Positions 23,653 to 34,149 of a stretch of 64,000 nucleotides of DNA are shown piece by piece. Made by a program: the position numbers and the translations under genes. Under the pieces are notes generated by a model that was given only the letters and a program-made list of their open reading frames with translations, had not been told where the DNA came from and ran no database searches. Position 1 is the stretch's first letter. Each line of letters starts with the position of its first letter. Source of the stretch: Harmothoe impar (lineage: Eukaryota; Annelida; Polychaeta; Phyllodocida; Polynoidae); the NCBI GenBank assembly GCA_947462335.1, contig OX381714.1, positions 17,084,618 through 17,148,617 of the forward strand, read 5' to 3'.

Positions 23653-23974
23653 AAATCATAATGAGTGCCCTGACGTGTACATGTTGCAGAATTAATCAAT
23701 TAAACAAACTTCACGGTCAAAACTCAAGACCTGCACTGTACACATGTGGTATGCACATTCTCATAGATGTCGTGTTACATCCATGTAAAATATTTCATAA
23801 ATTTAATTTATACACAAAGTTGGGCTTTAAATACTCATATGTACCGGTAGTATTCAACAATGTGAATGGTGAACTATAAAACTCGTATGTACCGGTAGTA
23901 TTTCAATTTAAATTGTTCAACAACACTAGAGCTAACGTGACACGGCAATACAGTGGAGTCTACTTACAGACTTT
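23653..23974. other. Remnant end of the LINE endonuclease region
   Basis: On the minus strand the first 60 bases read as a degraded LID...SGHSL endonuclease tail with stops. Beyond that no endonuclease similarity is visible. The word ATGTACCGGTAGT occurs at about 23839 and 23887, and again in the tandem repeat that follows. Confidence 0.55.
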
Positions 23975-24436
23975 AAACCTTCTATGTACCGGTAGTGTTT
24001 TTCATTAAGCATAGCAGCAGTTTGACAAATTACGGTAGCAAAACCTGGATTTACACATCAAACCTGGATATACACATCAAACAACAAATTGAGTTTACAG
24101 GTTAATGATCACCAAGTGCCTGATTTAAATTTAAGTCAAACCTTCTATGTACCGGTAGTGTTTTTCATTAAGCATAGCAGCAGTTTGACAAATTACGGTA
24201 GCAAAACCTGGATTTACACATCAAACCTGGATATACACATCAAACAACAAATTGAGTTTACAGGTTAATGATCACCAAGTACCTGATTTAAATTTAAGTC
24301 AAACCTTCTATGTACCGGTAGTGTTTTTCATTAAGCATAGCAGCAGTTTGACAAATTAAAGTAGCAAAACCTGGATTTACACATCACACGAGTTTACAGG
24401 TTAATGATCACCAAGTACCTGATTTAAATTTAAGAA
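23975..24436. repeat. 163-bp tandem repeat, about 2.8 copies
   Basis: Units start near 23981, 24144 and 24307 with TCTATGTACCGGTAGTG. The first two are almost identical (including CATTAAGCATAGCAGCAG and TTAATGATCACCAAGT). The third has an internal deletion of about 30 bases. The array occupies the interval where the LINE endonuclease should be encoded. Confidence 0.9.
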
Positions 24437-24684
24437 GGTCTATTAAAAATTTTGAATTTTGAGTTTTAAGGAGCAGTGAAGACTTAGGTTAATGGTTTAC
24501 AATGTTTGGAGAAAGTATATGAGGGATTTTGATTTAATCTGGTGACTGACAATTTTCCAAAATTTTATAAAATTTTCCGCCATACATTTTGTTTAAACAA
24601 GGTTAAATAGATGAAGAATTTTAAAGTTATTTAATACATAAATACATAAATTCATGAAATTCAAGGCGTTTCAAGTCTTTCAAG
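24437..24684. other. Interval between LINE ORF1 and tandem repeat
   Basis: AT-rich and non-coding. The ORF1 stop on the minus strand lies at its right edge. No endonuclease motif was recognised. Confidence 0.5.
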
Positions 24685-26327
24685 TCATACTCTGTTCCCT
24701 CCTCTGGGGGGTTGCTGGTGCTGGTTCTGGCGTGCAATGTTCTGGTCGTTAGCCTGTTGTGGAGGCTCACCCGCGTCTCCAGGAGGGGGTACATCTGCGT
24801 TTTGGACCCTCTGCTCGTCTGCCTGTTGGCCAGCATTGTCGCCATGTTGATTGTCATTTTCACCTTGTTGGCTTGTGTTGTCGCCTTGCTCACCGGGATT
24901 GTCTCCCTGTTGGTTGTCATTGTCGCCCTGTTGGCTGTCATTGTCGCCCTGTTGACTGCCATTTTCGCTGTCACTGTTGTCCCCGGGTGGAGACATCTCC
25001 CTCCTGATTCGCTCAAGAAGTAGGCCATGGAGGTTCTCACATCTCAGGTTTTCCTGCTTACACTGCCTAGACTGACCCAGATGAAATCCTGAGCCCCAGA
25101 TAGGGTGGAAACTCGCTTCATAGAGGTGCCCTCTTGTGCTCACTAGGTAATCCTTGAAGTCAGGTTTACTAAATTTGATCTTGTTGAGCCTATACAGGTG
25201 CTTCTCCGCGTCTCTGGCCCAGTCGTGGTTCACAGTAATTTTCTTCGCCTCTGTCGTGATTTGGTACGGGTCAGATAACGACATTATCACGTCATAGGCT
25301 TCCTGGTTACCACAAACCTTAGCCTTCTGTGCCTGAAAGGCTTGTTCTACTGAGTTGAATTCTATGCCCTCTGCTTTAATGTCACACGGGTATAAATTTG
25401 ATAGCCTATTGTGGGAGGATCTAAACAGAATACCATCAGGAGTGCGCATCTTTGTGGCCAGTTCCATTGTGAGTTCTGGGTGGGGGAGGTTTCCCAGCTG
25501 CTGGTGTAGGTAGGATACCCTGTTGATTATAACAGACCGTTGGCGCAGTCTACAGTCCATGTTGGCATCCTTGGCGAGGAAGTACATGGCGCGTAAGTCC
25601 ATGAACTGACGTCTCTCCGTCTCATTCAAGTTGTCACCGATCGAGCAGCCATGCCAGTACCAGTTACCCTTCAATAGGCCTAGGTTTTTCATCAGTTTCG
25701 CCTTATAATGTGGTTTTAACAAGGTTACTCGCACGGTCCGCACCTTGCCGGAAGTAGCTGCTGGGCGCCGCCATCTTGGTTGTTTTCGTTCCGCCTCCCT
25801 CGGTGGAGAGTTCCTACCCTCTCGACCGTGTCAATTTGTTCAGGTCCAAAATCAACGTTACAGTCTTTGAACAATCTCGCCACTATGTACAATAAATTCT
25901 CATTTGTGTCTTCGGGGCAGCCCTCTATTACGAATACCTTTTTCTTGTCTTGATATTCCAGTTTCTCGAAGGCCAAATTATGCGTGGTGAGAACACGGGT
26001 TTGCGCCATGGCGGTGACGTTGATTCTTTTCATGGCTCTTTCAGTCTCTGTCAATGTGTCCGAAATGCCAGATAACACGTCGTCCTGCCCGTCCAGCTTC
26101 TTTAGTAGCCCCTCCAGGGTCTCAGACGCTTTCCTATTTGTCTCGGCTACTCCTACCAGTGTCTCATTTATAGTCTTGACTTCTCCCTGCAGTGTGACAG
26201 TGTTAGCCTCCTGCGCTGTCAAGCGTCTTGCCAACTCGTTTACCGCTGTCACTACGTCAGCTGTTGACGCTCCTGCTTTTAACAAGTCATCCCGACCTCT
26301 CCGGTTATTTCTCTCTTGATTAGCCAT
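24685..26327 (-). pseudogene. LINE ORF1: coiled coil, RRM-like segment and NADAR domain (frameshifted)
   Basis: LINE first-ORF proteins bind the element's RNA. The first 200-codon part starts at ATG 26327 in a strong context (CACCATGG). It has a heptad-rich stretch (about residues 20-115), then an RRM-like core (KKVFVIEGCPEDTNENLL, about 129-146, through IDTVERVG). It runs out of frame at 25725. The second part is open from about 25743 to 24685 in another frame and carries on in sense: a PVRV/TVRVTLLK-type strand, then a CTD-like stretch. From about its residue 107 it holds a NADAR (YbiA/DUF1768) domain: FRSSHNRLSNLYP, GIEFNSVEQAFQAQKA, an isolated W, KIKF, YLVSTRGHLYEASFHPIWGSG and NLHGLLLERIRRE. 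The NADAR family acts on NAD- or ADP-ribose-linked N-glycosidic bonds. The tail (257-310) repeats QQGDN. One frameshift near 25745-25815 breaks the gene. I infer one original protein from the overlap and continuity; two separate ORFs is the alternative. Confidence 0.85.
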
Positions 26328-26448
26328 GGTGAACTTCTGCTCTACGGTCTTATGTTGGTGTTTGCCAAATATTATTTCCTTCCGTTCAGTTATACTGGGT
26401 CTTGCTTCAATTTTCGTCGGAGCCTCTCTCGTACGCTACTAGCCTTGT

Positions 26449-26460
26449 GCCGCCATCTTG
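26449..26460 (-). promoter_or_regulatory. YY1-like motif in LINE 5' leader
   Basis: On the minus strand CAAGATGGCGGC lies about 20 bases inside the inferred 5' end of the LINE. The same 12-mer occurs at 25767-25778 inside ORF1. CAAGATGGC is the core bound by YY1. A YY1 site near the 5' end is known in mammalian L1, where it helps position transcription start. Function here is inference. Confidence 0.45.
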
Positions 26461-26484
26461 CCATGGTGCCATGGTGCCAACGTT

Positions 26485-27054
26485 CCTTTAAACAGTAATG
26501 AAATAGCTATTCCAATAGCTCTAAAAAGGTTATTGCATTAACAATATGTTAGCACAACATATTCAGCGATTACACAATCTTCCAATGATATGTAAAAGCT
26601 GAATTTTGTCAGAATGCTCCTGGGTACGAAGGGGTTAATAGAAAAAGTAAAATGGACTCGATTTCTAGTGGGCACGGCGCCATAACTAATCCCATTGATG
26701 AGTCCAGCATTGTCTAGGGACCTGATAAGGTTCAACCCTGATCCAAACTTGTATGCCTGACTCTGGATGAACTACCAGATCTAGAAAAGCCTGGACTCAC
26801 GGAAACAGTTCAACCTGACCCTCTTTCAAAAGGAGTAAGACAAAGCAGCATTGTCAGAATAGACTACGTTGACTTTCCAATATGAGATATTACGTTTTGA
26901 GTCATTAAAACATGTAAATTGTTTTGAAAATTGATATTGCTAGATAAGCATAATTATATTCGGTATCTAGCTGATAGGAACCTTAGTTGGCTCATATGTT
27001 CAGGTAAAAGAAAAGCACATAACATAATCTCTTGTGTCAAGAAGCTTATTAAAT
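26485..27054. other. Intergenic, nothing recognised
   Basis: No supported gene; short open frames only. Confidence 0.55.
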
Positions 27055-27510
27055 TTTACCTTTGAAATAAAATTATGACTTGGACCTCTCCTGCAATCAA
27101 GGCAAACAAATGAAACATAGATGTTTGATTCCAATCTCCAATATTGCTACTGGTATTTTCTTTGCCATTTTCAATAACCTTAGAATTCATCAATATGATG
27201 GTTTGCATGATTTGTGATTGCCTTCCCCAGTACACACCTCCTGGGTATAAAGTTTGAGCTTTGTGCAGTATGTTTGATTCTAAAACATTCTTTTAATTTT
27301 CAAAATTCCAAACGAACACTGAAATACAAACATCAGTGCGTGATTAAATGTCAATATCTTTCTACATGTAACTTCAATTTAAATACTACTTTATCCCAAG
27401 AGAGCGGTCGTTTAATATGGATGAAATAGGAACCATCCTGGGCCTGAGGTTAGGATAGTCAAATGGGAAGAACTCAAATAATATGCAACAATTTTCATGA
27501 AAGTTTTCTG
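27055..27510 (+). repeat. Dispersed repeat family C, copy 2
   Basis: A diverged direct copy of 13375-13745 (landmarks CAGTACACACCTCCTGGGTA, CAAGAGAGCGGTCG, GATGAAATAGG). It lies immediately upstream of the truncated DIRS-like element. Confidence 0.6.
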
Positions 27511-27620
27511 AGGTTGTTGGCGATCAACTTAATAAGGCTTTGTAGTAGCTTTTAATAAGGTAACACTACCTTGTACCACCACTGTTTTCCAGGGGATATC
27601 TATCTATTGATTCAGTTAAT

Positions 27621-28362
27621 ATGGTTTTAACCCTGCCTGAGGATAAGTTGGTTAAACTCAATGTAGCTCTGGATGAATGTCAAGGTAAGACTCATGCCAC
27701 TAAGAAGCAGTTGCAACGTATAGGAGGTTTAATGAGCTTCTGCTCGTCTGTGGTGAGGGGTGGTAAGACTTTTGGCAGGCGCCTTTTTGACTTGTGTGCC
27801 CAAGCAAAGGATAAAGGTTCTATTTATTTATGTGAAGAGACTAGAAAAGAGCTGCAATGGTGGAAATGCTTCTGTAGGTATTTTAATTGTAATTCTTTAA
27901 TTCCTAAAGATAAAACAGAGTGTCCTATTGTCTCTGACGCTTCAACCAAAGGGTTTGGAGCTTGGTCGGGTAGCGATTTCATTTATGGTGTGTGGGATAA
28001 CGATTTTTTTCCTGCTACAGAGTGCAATCATAGAGTCCTACCACCCTTGTTGGACTGACTTGATGTTCATGAGGGTAATATCAATGTAATTATGGCCTGT
28101 GGTGGTGGGTTTGAAACGCTGGGGCGAGAAGTATGCGAACTCGAAAGTACATTTTATAACCGATAACATGCAGGTCCTGGCTAATCTGAATTCTGGTAGG
28201 ACCAAGAATCATCTCATAATGGAATGGCTGAGGGAAATTTTCTGGCTCTGTTTTATTTATAGCAAAGATATATACGCTACTTATATTAAATCTGAATATA
28301 ATATATTAGCTGATCAGATGTCCAGGCTACCGTATAAAGGTTATAATTATGTCATTATGTAA
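27621..28362 (+). pseudogene. DIRS-like RT connection and RNase H, broken
   Basis: The first open part (27621-28058) has the LPEDKL...TKKQLQRIGGLMSF block and ELQWWKCF, which in DIRS elements follow the RT. It then enters RNase H with the first catalytic Asp in IVSDASTKGFGAWSG. TGA at 28056-28058 breaks it. A frameshift at about 28090 then moves to the frame of 28099-28362, which continues with VVGLKRWGEKY, the second Asp region ITDNMQVLANLNSGRTKN, and an IKSEYNILADQMSRL end. The RT palm with its YxDD box is missing upstream. Confidence 0.85.
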
Positions 28363-28392
28363 TAATACTTTGGCATTGAATAACAATGTCAT

Positions 28393-29338
28393 GTGCTGTG
28401 TGTACTTGCAGGAAACCTTTTGTCCCAGTTGATGGACCAGCAACAGACCCTTTTCGAGGCTAGCTTGTCTGAGGCTACTAAACTGACCAGAGCAGCTCAA
28501 TTGAGGAGGTATAAAGAATTCTGTGTTTTATTCATTCTAAAGGAATTTCCTTGCTCCTCTAAACAAGCTAGGCTATAGACCACTTACCTTTCCTCCAGGG
28601 TGAATCCTGTTTCAGTACGTAATTATTTGTCTGCTGTATGGTACCAATGTAAAATGCTGGGTTATCCTGATTTGTATATGTGTTTTCTAGTAAAACAACT
28701 TTTAAATGGCATTGATAGGACATATATGTCCCTTAATAATCCATCTAGATACCCCTTGTCAGTCACTGAGTTGTTGGCCATTTTTAAATTTTTAAATCCG
28801 AATAATTCTGATGATAGGTCATTCTGGCTTGCAGTGTTGCTGTGCCTCAGGGGCCTTCTGCGCAAATGTCATCTGACGAATTCAAGACATTTGTTGACAT
28901 GTGGGGACATATCTGTGTCTTCAAGTCATGTCTACCTGATAATTAGGTCCTCTAAGACTGATCAGTTTGGAAAGAACCCGTTCAAAATTTATCTTCAACA
29001 TATTGCAGGGTCTCCCCTGTGTGTGAGAGGTCTATTAATTGACGCTTTTAAGGGTGTCTGTAAAAGGAATAAATTATTGGAATTGGATTATAATTGTCTT
29101 CAACTCACGGCTCAAGGTTTTATCTAAGAGGATTGGTTTACCTGCTGATAGGATAAGCACCCATTCCTTAAGACATGGGGGTGCTTCACTATTGAAGTCA
29201 TTAGGAGTTCCAGTTAATTCCATTATGAGTGTGGGTAACTGGAAGTCTAGTGCTGCTTATGATTATTTACATAGTTCTAAGAAAGAATTGCTGTTGATTG
29301 ATTATCTTCCTGTGAAATATTATTCGTCTTTAATGTAA
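28393..29338 (+). pseudogene. DIRS-like tyrosine recombinase, broken
   Basis: Tyrosine recombinases cut and rejoin DNA through a catalytic tyrosine; here the enzyme would insert the circular cDNA. The N-terminal core-binding region (SEATKLTRAAQLRRYKEFC) is followed by an in-frame TAG at 28576-28578. The same frame then runs on (28600-29127) with VNPVSVRNYLSAVWYQCKML and the first catalytic Arg region LRGLLRKCHL. A frameshift near 29100 leads to 29039-29338, with the HSLRHGG box (H-x-x-R), VGNWKSSAAYDYLH with the probable nucleophilic Tyr, and a stop at 29336-29338. All catalytic boxes are recognisable despite the breaks. Confidence 0.85.
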
Positions 29339-29341
29339 TTT

Positions 29342-30854
29342 CATTACATTGTGGTTGGTGTGTTGTTGGCCTTGCAATATCTGATGCTTGACACCAAACT
29401 CACTGACCTCTCTATCTCTTCACATGAATATACTCATAGAATTGTGTGTGTGCCGTCCAAGGGGACCGGCAGACGAGGACAGGTGTGGGCGACCCTGTTG
29501 CTAAAAAAAAAACCCGGTACCACTCAGGGGAGGTCAGACATTAGGCTTGGGAGAGTGAGAAATTTTCACCAAAAAATAATACTCATAGAATTATATTATG
29601 ATATAGTAATATATATGATGTTGAACATTATACCAGTATGGAGAATTAATATACATTGTTAATTGGTCATATACCTCCGCTTGAGTCATTATAGAGTTAT
29701 TTTAGAGTCCTGCTAATGTTAAGGAGTCACGTTAGAGTCCTGGGGAGAGTTACCTCAGTGATCAAGTCGGGAGTCACAGTGATTCTCCTTCTTTTCTGTG
29801 TGATTGGTAAGCCGAGATGCACTAACCCAGTACAGTTATATTACATCTGTAGGGGCTGAAGAAGGAGGTTAGGCCTGGTTTATTTTAATGTGTTGCCTGT
29901 ACACCACTTGAATGCCAGGGAAAAGTTTCAATACATCCTGACTTCGTGGGTGGAAGGATTGTAATATAATAGGTGACGCTGTATTCATGCATCATAGCAA
30001 CTCGATGGGGTTTATATATACACCCTGGCAGATTCTGCGTTATGTAGGCCTACATGTCTACTCGTGCTGCCAGCACTGCTTAGTTTGACAGTACTCCAGT
30101 GGTGAGTAAAACTTTATATAAGGACAAACGCTGGAGTTTTCAAAGTTTTGGCACCGGGGAACCTCCTTTAACATTCTCACAATATTATGGTTTTCAATCA
30201 TTCAAATGCAGTGCCAGTATATCTGTAAGTCTACATGTTATCATGTAGTCAGAAGCTGTTTTCATGTGAATCAGAACATCACTATCAGAATAGTATTCAT
30301 GCTGCCGCATTCCATATAAAAAAAGATAAGATACCATCCCAAAGGTGTATCTTATCCATTCTGTAGTAAATCTGGGCCCAGGCTGTTGAAGAAAATCCCT
30401 AGACTTTTGGAGAAGTTTTGGGTGGCAGGTGCCAGGGGCTACACTGAAAATCCATAGATTATAAGAGTTGGTCAGTACAGACTATCCTAGGTTGGTCATA
30501 TGAGTGTTAGTCATAATGGCAAAGTTATATTCAAAAGTGACCGAGGGGTCAGTCAGTAGTGGCTAACCTAGGTTCATCATTGGTGTGTTGTATTTTTATA
30601 CCACTAGTTGGGGCCATCTGTTATGACCACTCAGTGGCTCCCCCTCGAAATAAAAAGACTTAGGTGGGTTGGTCAGTACTGACCAACCTGACAATAATAA
30701 CTGACCTAGGTTGGTCGTATAGGGAGCCAAAAAAAGACTAACTAGGTTAGGCACTAGTGACTGAGAGGTTGGGCGTATAGGGAGCCTAGGAATATCAGTG
30801 TATGGTGTGGCTCTGGCTCAGGATGGAATGAGTTAAGTATACTATATCCCTATT
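29342..30854. other. Intergenic with repeated CCTAGGTTGGTC words
   Basis: No supported gene. From 30466 to 30790 variants of CCTAGGTTGGTCATA and GGTTGGTCAGTA recur about six times in both orientations. At 29477-29520 a run of A sits in a GC-richer island. Confidence 0.5.
30667..30688. repeat. Perfect 22-bp palindrome
   Basis: GGTTGGTCAGT followed directly by its exact inverse complement ACTGACCAACC. It lies within a cluster of related GGTTGGTC words. Confidence 0.9.
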
Positions 30855-31145
30855 GTGGAACTGATTCTCATGCTCCACAGTCATGTTATCCACGGTGACT
30901 TCATTAATAGATTAGCTATGTAACCAATCTTTAAATGTCTATTTTAATAGAATGATCAATAAATCACATGAAATGGATACAGAGGTCCACTCAAATCAGT
31001 CCACACTCCAGGTTTTTTAACATGTGGTGCCTTGGACCGTATCACACTTGGCTACGCCTCGTGTCATATGATTCAAGGCACTACTTGTAAAGAAAAATGT
31101 TGTCCCGAAAGATCATCAAGGACCTCCGTCTATATCGTTCTAGGT
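30855..31145 (+). repeat. Dispersed repeat family D, copy 1
   Basis: Shares with 43480-43730 the order TCTCATTCTCCAC-like, GTGACTTCATTA-like, an AATCACAT-rich middle and a terminal hairpin-like GGTGCCTTGGA...TCAAGGCAC block. The copies are diverged. Confidence 0.6.
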
Positions 31146-31164
31146 CTCTATTTTTGTGTGGAAA

Positions 31165-31700
31165 AAGAGCATTTATAGCTGACACAACATGAAAGTGGGA
31201 ACGGTATGGGAGACACAACACCTGAAGTCAGTCACTGAATGAGGGAGGCAACTGGAAAATGATAAGTGGCATGCAAGATGAATCAGTATAAGGAAATGAG
31301 AATGGGATAGCTCATTAGAAAAGCAATAAACCATATTGTGCAAAGGAAGGAAAGATAATGCGAAGGAGACACATTTTGACATAATTTATATGGATTCACA
31401 AAAAGGTAAATAGGACTTATATAAAAAGATACATAAGGTCTAGGGACTATGAAGGAAGGCAGGTGCCTATAGCAACATATAAAAAGGATAACAATTATAA
31501 GATTGCATGACAATGCTGACCTTGCGTGCCCCCTAACACAGAGGGCCTATGTACAAGGCTTCATGGCCGTATCCCTACAGGATGCTGTTAAACTTTAATG
31601 GAGTTGGCTGAGGAGTGATTTGTATCTAGTGAGCTGCCAGGGTGTAGCATACAATAAATGTAAATTTCATGGGACATAAGGGAAGAGAATACTACACCCC
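31165..31700 (+). repeat. Dispersed repeat family A, plus copy 2
   Basis: Direct relative of 18745-19275: ACACAACACCTGAAG, GATTGCATGACAATGCTGACC, CTTTAATGGAGTTGGCTGAG, GTAGCATACA. A further short fragment (GAGTTTGCTGAGGAGCGATT, CGTGTCTAG) lies at 32535-32565. Confidence 0.65.
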
Positions 31701-33146
31701 TTAATGTTACACTGTACTACTAGTTCGAGATTTCTGCACACAAAGCTGCGTTGTTATTTTGACCAAACTGGCAGCCTTCAATTTGAGGAGGAATAATTAT
31801 GCTTATTGAAAACCCTACAGATTCAATAAACATTGCAAATAGATATAATCTTGGACACGTTTTGTTTGACATTGGTTTTTATCAAAAGGTTTACATGTGT
31901 GATGCATTGCCGACTGGATCATCATCAAAATCTAAGTACCGCACTTATCTGCTAAACTAAGTGAAATTCAATATCCAATAAAAACGGCTAAATGTTACAC
32001 AAATTTTCATGACTACGGACGCTGCAAAGTCATCTTGGTACGAAAGCCCTACCCTAGCTGCCTTCACCGTAGGGCGGAGTATGGTTACATTTTTATCGTC
32101 GGTTGGATGTCAGAACAATTTGTTAAATGTCTTCAGGTTGTGTAATAGGATATGCCATAAAGGTCTAGTACACTTTATCAGTATAGGTTCTTAAAAAGCA
32201 GGATAAGCTTCTGCTGTCTAATGTTGTACATTGTCAACATAATCAGGCAGTAGGGGGACATTTTGTAAGACCAAACAATGCAATGCAACATTATCAGCAT
32301 CAGATACAGGATTATGCCCGATAATGGCATGTAGAACGGCTCACAACTAATGCTAGTGATGCGGTATTTCCGATATTCTGAGCTTGCGATGGAACAAGCC
32401 AAGTTCTTACATGGATAATGATCTATGGACATTTGCTTGAAATGAGATGAACAGAAATTAGTTGCATTGGAATCAATAAATGAAATAAACCGAATCATGC
32501 AGTGCTCGCAGAAACAATATCAGCAGGATCTAATCGAGTTTGCTGAGGAGCGATTCGTGTCTAGTTGCTACAGTATGTCTTGGTATACCTGGGTATAAAC
32601 TCGAATAACATTAAACCTCAAACGTGACACGAGCCTGGACAAGGCCTACATATGTAACTGTAAAATATATACGATATATTAGACCTCGAATGGTCAGAGG
32701 CCAAAAACATGAAATTATCCCTCAAACGGGTATCTTTGTGGACTAATGTCATGTTCCATGTCATTCCACTAAAATCCTTATAAGACGAATAGTCTACACA
32801 CCTCTTATGTTCTGGAGCTTTATTCCTAGAATGTCATTATATCCTACTCCTTGACTGTGGAAATTAATTCAGTGAGCTTTGCTTTATTGGCTGTTTTTCT
32901 TGCACCAAGTTGATTGGCCACACAACACCATACATTACAATGTCAACCACTGTGATGTCTTGACATGCTAGAACTAACTACTATGACATTTGATTCTCCT
33001 TCATTTACACTGTGGATATCGCTAATGTATTTATTGTAGTCTGTCTATCCAAACGTCGAAATAAATCAGAAATGTAAGCCTGCCTAGTATTATAATGGCA
33101 GGTATAATTGGTCGAAATTGATGATAGTTCCACACTTAACGTCCTC
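31701..33146. other. Intergenic with a repeat shared with 35870
   Basis: 32060-32190 matches 35880-35995 (GGAGTATGGTTAC, GACAATTTGTTAAATG, TACACTTTAT landmarks). Nothing else recognised; no supported gene. Confidence 0.5.
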
Positions 33147-33365
33147 CTCCTACATCATTGCCAGACTATGGAGATTCTCCTCACTATTAAGTTGTAGCTT
33201 ATATCACTTAGTGTGGGCGACTGCCTCTCACATTGACACTCAGTGATAGCTAATACCCTGGTTTTATTGTGACTTTATCACATGATACAACACATGAAAG
33301 CGCCCTTTTGTCGCCCATCTCTGACAGAGTTAGCATCCAGGATTATCACTCATGTTATTTATTGC
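33147..33365 (+). repeat. Dispersed repeat family E, copy 1
   Basis: Strong match to 39938-40160: CATCATTGCCAGACTATGGA at the start, CACTCAGTGATAGCTA, TTTATCACATGATA and CCCTTTTGTCGCCCA at the end. No open frame, unknown class. Confidence 0.75.
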
Positions 33366-34149
33366 ACTCAGTGCACAGACTTAATTCTCCAGAATCACAT
33401 TCCTTAGTCTTGTTATGGACATCCGCTAGGTTGTATTGCATTAATGAGTGTCTCAGGATAATGTGGAATGTAAGAAGGACAGAATTTGTATTCTGTTTAA
33501 TTTTTATTTAATGATCCCATATAACAGAGTAATGTGAATGTTTATTGTTTGTGTTGCACGATTGTCATAAGCGTTATTGTTTCTCACGGCAGAAAGTCAT
33601 AATGTTGTATTCTAACAAAGTAGGTGCTTTGTAAAGCTAACACACTAAACATGATGCTTTGGCCTCTACGGTTATTCTCACCCTGGGCGGTCACCATTCT
33701 GTTACAACATTAAATCTGCTGTAGAACTTAAAGATATGTAGATCTAGGTTAATATAGATGACAATTCTTTGTCCTTATTTAAATGATGCTGGACAATTCC
33801 CTTTAGTTCCCTTTTTACTGTACCATATGTCTGCTACAAACAGTGCCTCAAGGAATATGGTTTTGCATCATTTTACAAATGAATGAAAATGATTTGCACA
33901 AATTCTTTTATAGACTCTCACTGATGATAAAGGCAAGATGTAATCTCCCTACCAGAACACAAATTAGGCCCATAGCTATTATCATGACCTTCACTAACAA
34001 TCTTCACCACTTTGTTTGCTGTAACATGCATATCCATATTTGATGTGCTGTAACATTGGCCAGGACACAATACACTGTACACGTACATAAGTCCTCCTAC
34101 TCTGTAAGGAATTTGATGACAACAACCCTGGCTAGATGGATTAGCCCAC
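33366..34149. other. Intergenic, nothing recognised
   Basis: No supported gene. Confidence 0.55.

Larger units (their letters stand above)
21098..26478 (-). mobile_element. LINE retrotransposon, decayed, minus strand
   Basis: Read on the minus strand, the order is a short 5' leader, ORF1 (26327 down to 24685, one frameshift), a repeat-filled interval, ORF2 with reverse transcriptase (23652 down to 21478, one stop), a 3' UTR, an AATAAA signal at 21128-21134 and an A-rich tail (T-runs at 21096-21113 on plus). AACGTT occurs just outside both ends (21092-21097 and 26479-26484) and may be a short target duplication. The intact ORF1 start suggests a near full-length 5' end. Inactivating changes are a frameshift in ORF1, a stop in ORF2, loss of most of the endonuclease and a small gap in the RT. 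The RT motifs put it with the CR1/L2/Jockey-like LINEs rather than with L1 or RTE; this is by eye. Confidence 0.85.
27600..29338 (+). mobile_element. DIRS-like tyrosine-recombinase retroelement, 5'-truncated
   Basis: The order RT-associated RNase H, then tyrosine recombinase, is that of DIRS/PAT-type retroelements, which integrate with a recombinase instead of an integrase. The reverse transcriptase proper is absent; sequence upstream of about 27600 belongs to an unrelated repeat. Several stops and frameshifts break what remains, so this copy is dead. I found no terminal repeats. ATACTCATAGAATT occurs twice downstream (about 29428 and 29579), the only hint of a split direct repeat. Confidence 0.85.

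Noticed and set aside
24712..25023. Hydrophobic plus-strand frame (LLVVIVALLAVIVALL-type) that looks like membrane segments
   Set aside because: It is antisense to the QGDN-rich tail of the NADAR ORF; the apparent membrane repeats come from that tandem repeat.
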